A DNA stretch of 64,000 nt, from NCBI GenBank assembly GCA_019634415.1, contig JAHQVJ010000059.1, forward strand, positions 1-64,000. The letters are read 5' to 3'. Position numbers and translations under genes: made by a program. The notes beneath the pieces were generated by a model. The model had not been told where the DNA came from, searched no databases, and saw nothing but the letters and a program-made list of their open reading frames with translations. The DNA comes from Myxococcales bacterium (lineage in GTDB: Bacteria; Myxococcota_A; UBA796; GCA-2862545). How positions within the stretch are numbered: position 1 is the first letter of the stretch; every line of letters begins with the position of its first letter. Positions 59,724-64,000 of this stretch are shown here, in pieces.

Positions 59724-62332
59724 GCACGCCCATGTTCGATCAGTACCGGCTCCTCAAGGCGGAGCAGCCCGACGCGCTGCTGCTGTACCGCATGGGGGAC
59801 TTCTACGAGCTGTTCTTCGAGGACGCCGTCACCGCGGCCCCCATCCTCGACATCGCCCTGACGTCTCGCAATCGCAACGATCCCGAGCCCATCCCCATGG
59901 CGGGCGTGCCGCACCATGCGGTGGCCTCCTACATCGACAAGCTCACCGAGGCGGGCTTGCGGGTGGCCATCGCCGAGCAGGTGGAGGATCCCGCCAAGGC
60001 CAAGGGGTTGGTGAAGCGTCGGATCGTGCGGGTCGTGACGCCCGGGGTCACCTTCGATCCCACGGCGCTCCCCGCGGCGAGGCGTCCGTGGCTGGCCGCC
60101 GTCTGTCGAGCTCCGAGCGGCAAGCGCTCGGGTGAGTCTGGCTACGGGCTGGCCTTCCTCGACGTGTCCACGGGCGATCTGCGGGTGACCGCGGTGGGTC
60201 AGCTGCCGATGGCCGTGGCCGAGCTGCAGCGCTTCGATCCGCGAGAGCTGCTGCTCGGGCCCACCGTCGGCGTACAGACCGCTCACGAGCTGCCAGGTGC
60301 CATCCGCTCCGAGGTGGATCCCACGGTCTGGGATTCGCAGGAGGCGCTGCGCGAGGTCTGCCAGGTGCTCGAGGTGGCCAGCGTGGAGGGCTTCGGCCTG
60401 GCGAAGGAGGGACCGGCGGTGGTCGCTGCCGCGGCCGTGCTGCGCTACGCCCGCGACCAGCTCGACGGGCGCCTGGGCAACGTGCACCGCATCGACGCCT
60501 ACGAGCCCGACGGCTTCATGGTGGTCGACGACACCACGCGCAGGAACCTGGAGATCACGCGCACCCTCATCGGCAACCGCCGCCGCGGGAGCTTGCTGGG
60601 GCTGATGGACCGCACGGCCACCAGCATGGGCTCGCGACGCATGGCCGACTGGCTCGCGTTCCCGCTGCAGCAGGCCGAGCCCATCGCGGCCCGTCAGCGG
60701 GCGGTGGGCTCGCTGGTGAAGGAGCGCGCCGCCTGCGCCGAACTCCGTGACGCGCTCGCCCAGGTCGCCGACATCGAGCGCATCTCGGCCCGCGTGGCGC
60801 AAGGCACCGCCCACGCCCGTGACCTCGCGGGGCTCCGGCGCTCGTTGCTCGCCGTCCCCACGGCCCTGCAGGCCATCGGGGGCGTGCAGCCCTTGGCCCC
60901 CATGCTGCCCGACGACGTGTGCGCCGAGGTGGCCGAGGATCTCGCAGCGTGGCTGGTGGAAGAGCCGCCCATCTCCATCACCGAGGGCGGCCTGATCCGG
61001 CCCGAGGCGGACGTGGAGCTGGCGGAGCTGACGGCGCTGGCGCTGGACGGCATGACCATCATCGGTCGACTGGAAGACAAGGAGCGCAAGGCCACCAAGA
61101 TCGGGTCGCTGAAGATCAAGCGCAACAAGGTGTTCGGCTACTTCATCGAGATCACCGCAGCGCACCTGCACAAGGTGCCCGACCGGTTCCTGCGCAAGCA
61201 GACCCTGTCCACGTGCGAGCGCTACATCACCCCCGAGCTCAAGGAGATCGAGGAGAAGGTGCTCTCGGCGGACGAGCGCCGCAAGCAGCTCGAGCTGCTG
61301 CGCTTCCGCGAGCTGCGCGACCGGGTGAGTCGGGCCTCCGAGCGCCTACAGCGTCTGGCCGACGCGCTGGCAGATCTGGACGTGCTCGCGGCCCTGGCCG
61401 AGGTGGCCGTGCGGCACCGGTGGGTCGCTCCGAGCATCGAGGCGGAGCCCACGCTGCAGATCACGGGTGGGCGTCATCCGATGGTGGAGGCGTCGCTCGA
61501 CGAGGAGCGCTTCGTTCCCAACGACGTGTCGCTGCACGCCGAGGAGCGTCGTCTCATCGTGCTCACGGGGCCGAACATGTCTGGCAAGTCCACCGTGCTG
61601 CGCCAGACGGCCCTGGTGGTGCTGCTCGCCCACGTGGGCTCCTACGTGCCCGCCGAGGCCGCCCAGGTGGGACTCTGCGACCGGATCTTCACCCGCGTGG
61701 GCGCGGCCGACGATCTACGCCGGGGGCAGTCCACCTTCATGGTGGAGATGTCGGAGACCGCGGCCATCCTGCACAACGCCACCGAGCGATCGCTGGTGGT
61801 GCTCGACGAGATCGGACGGGGCACGTCCACGTTCGACGGCCTCGCCATTGCCTGGGCCGTGGCCGAGGATCTGGTGGACCGGATCGGGTGCCGCGCGATG
61901 TTCGCCACGCACTACCACGAGCTGTGCGAGCTGGCGCAGGTGCGCGGGCCGGTGGTGAACCAGTCGGTGGCGGTCACGGAGTCCGATGGCCAGATCCTGT
62001 TCCTCCGCCGGCTGAAGGAAGGGGGCGCGAGCCGGAGCTACGGGATCCAGTGCGCTCGGATCGCCGGTCTGCCGAAGCACGTCACGGGACGGGCTGCGGC
62101 GCTGCTCACACACTTCGAGAAGCACACACCCGCCGAGGATCGGGCGCAGTTGATGCTGTTCGCCGTGGGCGGACACGACCCCAGCAAGGACGAGGAAGAA
62201 GAGGCGAGCCCCACACCCGCGCCGCTGGACAGCGCGCTGCGAGCCGCCGTGCAAGCGCTGGATCCCGACGAGATGTCGCCCCGCCAGGCACATCAGGCGC
62301 TCTACGCGCTGCGAGAGCTGCTCGAGGAATGA
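59720..62332 (+). CDS. mutS: DNA mismatch repair protein MutS
   Basis: 870 residues from GTG 59720 (ATG 59732 also possible). The mismatch-recognition motif is in MGDFYELFFEDA near residue 30 (Phe-x-Glu). Later come the connector and clamp domains, then the ABC-type ATPase: LTGPNMSGKSTVLRQ, the FMVEMSET segment, LDEIGRGTSTFDG and ATHYHEL. The C terminus has the acidic linker DEEEEASPTP and a helical dimerisation tail. It works with the MutL at 44257-45990. Overlaps xerD by four bases. Confidence 0.97.
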   Translation: MSTPMFDQYRLLKAEQPDALLLYRMGDFYELFFEDAVTAAPILDIALTSRNRNDPEPIPMAGVPHHAVASYIDKLTEAGLRVAIAEQVEDPAKAKGLVKRRIVRVVTPGVTFDPTALPAARRPWLAAVCRAPSGKRSGESGYGLAFLDVSTGDLRVTAVGQLPMAVAELQRFDPRELLLGPTVGVQTAHELPGAIRSEVDPTVWDSQEALREVCQVLEVASVEGFGLAKEGPAVVAAAAVLRYARDQLDGRLGNVHRIDAYEPDGFMVVDDTTRRNLEITRTLIGNRRRGSLLGLMDRTATSMGSRRMADWLAFPLQQAEPIAARQRAVGSLVKERAACAELRDALAQVADIERISARVAQGTAHARDLAGLRRSLLAVPTALQAIGGVQPLAPMLPDDVCAEVAEDLAAWLVEEPPISITEGGLIRPEADVELAELTALALDGMTIIGRLEDKERKATKIGSLKIKRNKVFGYFIEITAAHLHKVPDRFLRKQTLSTCERYITPELKEIEEKVLSADERRKQLELLRFRELRDRVSRASERLQRLADALADLDVLAALAEVAVRHRWVAPSIEAEPTLQITGGRHPMVEASLDEERFVPNDVSLHAEERRLIVLTGPNMSGKSTVLRQTALVVLLAHVGSYVPAEAAQVGLCDRIFTRVGAADDLRRGQSTFMVEMSETAAILHNATERSLVVLDEIGRGTSTFDGLAIAWAVAEDLVDRIGCRAMFATHYHELCELAQVRGPVVNQSVAVTESDGQILFLRRLKEGGASRSYGIQCARIAGLPKHVTGRAAALLTHFEKHTPAEDRAQLMLFAVGGHDPSKDEEEEASPTPAPLDSALRAAVQALDPDEMSPRQAHQALYALRELLEE

Positions 62333-63243
62333 GCAGCCTCGACCACGCCATCGAAGGACTGCTGTACCACCTCAAGGTGGAGCGCAACCGCTCGGAGAAC
62401 ACGCTCGAGGCCTACGGTCGCGATCTGCGCCGGTTCGGCGTCTGGTGCGAAGAGCAGGGGGTCGTCGAGGTCTCGCAGGTCACCACCGCCCATCTGTCGG
62501 ATCACCTGGTGGCCCTGGACCGCAGTGATCTGGGACTTCGCTCCATCGCGCGGGCGCGATCGAGCATCCGGCAGCTGTTCCGCTTCCTCGTGCGCGACGG
62601 GTTGCTGCAGCACGATCCGAGCGACCAGCTGGACGCGCCTCGCTTCGGCACGCCGCTGCCCAAGGCCCTGTCGCAGCGGGAGGTGGAGGCGCTGCTTCGA
62701 GCGCCCGATCGGAGCTCGCCCCTGGGCCTGCGCGACGCAGCCATGATCGAGCTGCTCTACAGCACGGGCCTGCGGGTGAGCGAGCTGGTGTCGCTGCCGC
62801 TGTCGGCGGTGGACGAGGAGCGAGGGCTGCTGCTGGTGCGCGGCAAGGGAGACAAGCGACGCCTGGTGCCCACCGGGCCTGCCTCCCTCCAGCTGATGGC
62901 GCGCTACCTCGCGGTTGCACGCCCGCAGCACGATCCCGAGGGGCGCTGCTCGCAGGTGTTCGTGAGTCGGCGCGGCACGGCCATGACGCGCCAGAACTTC
63001 TGGCAGCGACTACGCCAGTGGGCCGCGACGGCTGGCCTCGAGAGGGTCAGCCCCCACGTGCTCCGCCACTCCTTCGCCACCCACCTGCTGGAGCACGGCG
63101 CCGATCTGCGTCACCTCCAAGCCATGCTCGGCCACGCCGACGTCACCACGACTCAGATCTACACCCACGTGAGCCGCGCCCGGCTGGCCGCGATCCATGC
63201 AGCCCATCACCCTCGCGGAGGCGGCCCGAGCACGCCGTCGTAG
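62329..63243 (+). CDS. xerD: XerC/XerD-type tyrosine recombinase
   Basis: 304 residues. Resolves chromosome dimers at dif with its partner. The N-terminal SAM-like domain (YHLKVERNRSENTLEAYGRDLRRF) is typical. The catalytic set is complete: Arg in STGLRVSEL, Lys in RGKGDKRRLVP, HxxR in PHVLRHSFATHLLEHGA, the second His in LGHADV and the nucleophile in TTTQIYTHVS. XerC and XerD cannot be separated by eye. A housekeeping enzyme rather than a phage integrase, given length and location. The 3' end overlaps the convergent gene by 37 bases. Confidence 0.9.
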   Translation: MSSLDHAIEGLLYHLKVERNRSENTLEAYGRDLRRFGVWCEEQGVVEVSQVTTAHLSDHLVALDRSDLGLRSIARARSSIRQLFRFLVRDGLLQHDPSDQLDAPRFGTPLPKALSQREVEALLRAPDRSSPLGLRDAAMIELLYSTGLRVSELVSLPLSAVDEERGLLLVRGKGDKRRLVPTGPASLQLMARYLAVARPQHDPEGRCSQVFVSRRGTAMTRQNFWQRLRQWAATAGLERVSPHVLRHSFATHLLEHGADLRHLQAMLGHADVTTTQIYTHVSRARLAAIHAAHHPRGGGPSTPS

Positions 63244-64000
63244 GGTTGCCAGGTGCTGGCGAGGGTGCCGCTGGGGTGGAACACCAGCTCGTGCACCACG
63301 TCGTCCCGCGACTTCGTGCGCTCGAGCTGGGCGAGATCGGCTTCCTCGAAGCAGACGTCCACACCCTGCCAGCGCCACACCTCGACGTAGTAGTAGTAGC
63401 CGACGACCTGGCGCTGCAGGTGGAAGTCGGGAGCGTGGGACAGCCCTTCCAGGAGCGGGGTGAGCTCCGTGCGCTGGCGATCGCAGTAGCGCACCACATG
63501 GTTGCGCGCGTGGGTGGTGGGATCGGTGCCCATCAGGCGGCGGAAGATCACGGCATCGACGCCCACCGACTGCGCGAAGCGCAGGTAGCTGCGCACTCCC
63601 TGAAGATCGTGGATGGCGGATCGCAGCAACACGCACGACAACCGCACGCGGGTGCCTGCGGCGGCGCATCGCCGCACCACCTGCATCAGCTCGTCGTCCG
63701 TGAGCCCCTCGCGGTAGCCCATGAGGCGGTGGTTCCGGTCGTGATCGGGGTGGGCGCGGCTGATGTTGAGGTGGTGCACGCCCGCATCGAGCACGTGATC
63801 GAGCACCGTCCGACCCTCGCGGTGCTGCAGCAGCCCAGAGGCGTTGGTGGTGAGGGTGTGCTTGCGAGCCCCAGCGGTGCGCCGCAGGATCTCGGGCAAT
63901 CTCGGATCGAGGCTCGGCTCCCCCCCGGTGATGCTCACGGACGGGCGAAGCACTGCGGTGGCGACGAGGGTGGCGTGCAGTGCTGCGAAGTAGGTGTCGT
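63207..64000 (-). CDS. radical SAM protein (partial, N terminus outside the window)
   Basis: About 264 residues of an open frame that runs off the right edge, so the CxxxCxxC cluster site is not visible. The glycine-rich SAM-binding motif SITGGEPSLDPRL and then TLTTNASGLL, HHLNISRAHPD and VRLSCVLLRSAIHD match the MoaA/PqqE-like radical SAM barrel. The C-terminal 70 residues (VVGYYYYVEVWRWQGVDVCFEE) form an extra domain without extra cysteine clusters, so a SPASM domain is not evident. Substrate unknown. Convergent with xerD. Confidence 0.8.
   Translation of the reverse strand, partial: DTYFAALHATLVATAVLRPSVSITGGEPSLDPRLPEILRRTAGARKHTLTTNASGLLQHREGRTVLDHVLDAGVHHLNISRAHPDHDRNHRLMGYREGLTDDELMQVVRRCAAAGTRVRLSCVLLRSAIHDLQGVRSYLRFAQSVGVDAVIFRRLMGTDPTTHARNHVVRYCDRQRTELTPLLEGLSHAPDFHLQRQVVGYYYYVEVWRWQGVDVCFEEADLAQLERTKSRDDVVHELVFHPSGTLASTWQPYDGVLGPPPRG

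Noticed and set aside
62329..63243. Phage or island integrase
   Set aside because: Length, motif set and location after mutS in a housekeeping operon fit XerC/XerD; no tRNA, attachment site or phage gene is nearby.

Overview
The window is 64 kb of very GC-rich DNA (roughly 70% by eye, not computed) with short intergenic gaps and many GTG starts. The gene content points to a Myxococcota-type (former deltaproteobacterial) organism. Signs are a C-terminal MYXO-CTERM-like sorting signal (Cys, hydrophobic stretch, Arg-rich end) on a large beta-propeller protein, MopE-like metal-binding repeats, Ser/Thr kinases with an extracytoplasmic tail, a TIGR02996/leucine-rich-repeat protein, a TIGR02147-type regulator and many lipoproteins. 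No rRNA, tRNA, CRISPR array, insertion sequence or prophage was recognised.

Layout. 1-492: a structured tandem repeat upstream of the first full gene. 493-15822 (+): a run of almost continuously overlapping genes, first an operon of a GcvT-like aminomethyltransferase and two FAD oxidoreductases, then an RNHCP protein, tilS, ftsH, folP, cdaA-cdaR-glmM (c-di-AMP synthesis and cell-wall precursor supply), the NAD(P)HX repair gene, tsaE, a ComEA-like gene and a cysteine desulfurase. 15819-22393: a divergent pair of Ser/Thr kinases, an NhaC-type antiporter, two unknown membrane proteins and a short-chain dehydrogenase. 22419-38836: the accessory part, with a STAND regulator whose DNA-binding domain is C-terminal, a lamin-tail lipoprotein, a TIGR02147 regulator with a lipoprotein, a symporter-pfkA-sulfatase operon, a beta-propeller protein, an LRR protein and a sulfotransferase. 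39027-48458: housekeeping genes mnmA-rnc-radical SAM-era (-), der-mutL (+) and miaA (+), with two secreted unknowns between. 48555-53005 (-): a six-gene operon of an acidic lipoprotein, an ECF sigma factor, a single-pass membrane protein, a secreted caspase-like protease and two lipoproteins. 53130-63243 (+): accA, aroA, cmk, rpsA, a LapA-like gene, rsmB, mutS and a Xer recombinase. The window ends in a partial radical SAM gene (-).

How the parts fit. The housekeeping blocks cover translation and tRNA modification (tilS, mnmA, miaA, tsaE, rsmB, rpsA, era, der, rnc), mismatch repair (mutS, mutL), fatty-acid, aromatic and folate synthesis (accA, aroA, folP) and envelope homeostasis (ftsH, cdaA, glmM). 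The best candidate for an undescribed system is the ECF sigma/membrane protein/caspase-like protease operon, which has the layout expected of protease-controlled transmembrane signalling. Second-tier candidates are the GcvT-FAD-FAD operon, a symporter with a large extracytoplasmic insertion, a MutL that has lost its endonuclease motifs, and a radical SAM protein with unusual cysteine spacing between rnc and era.
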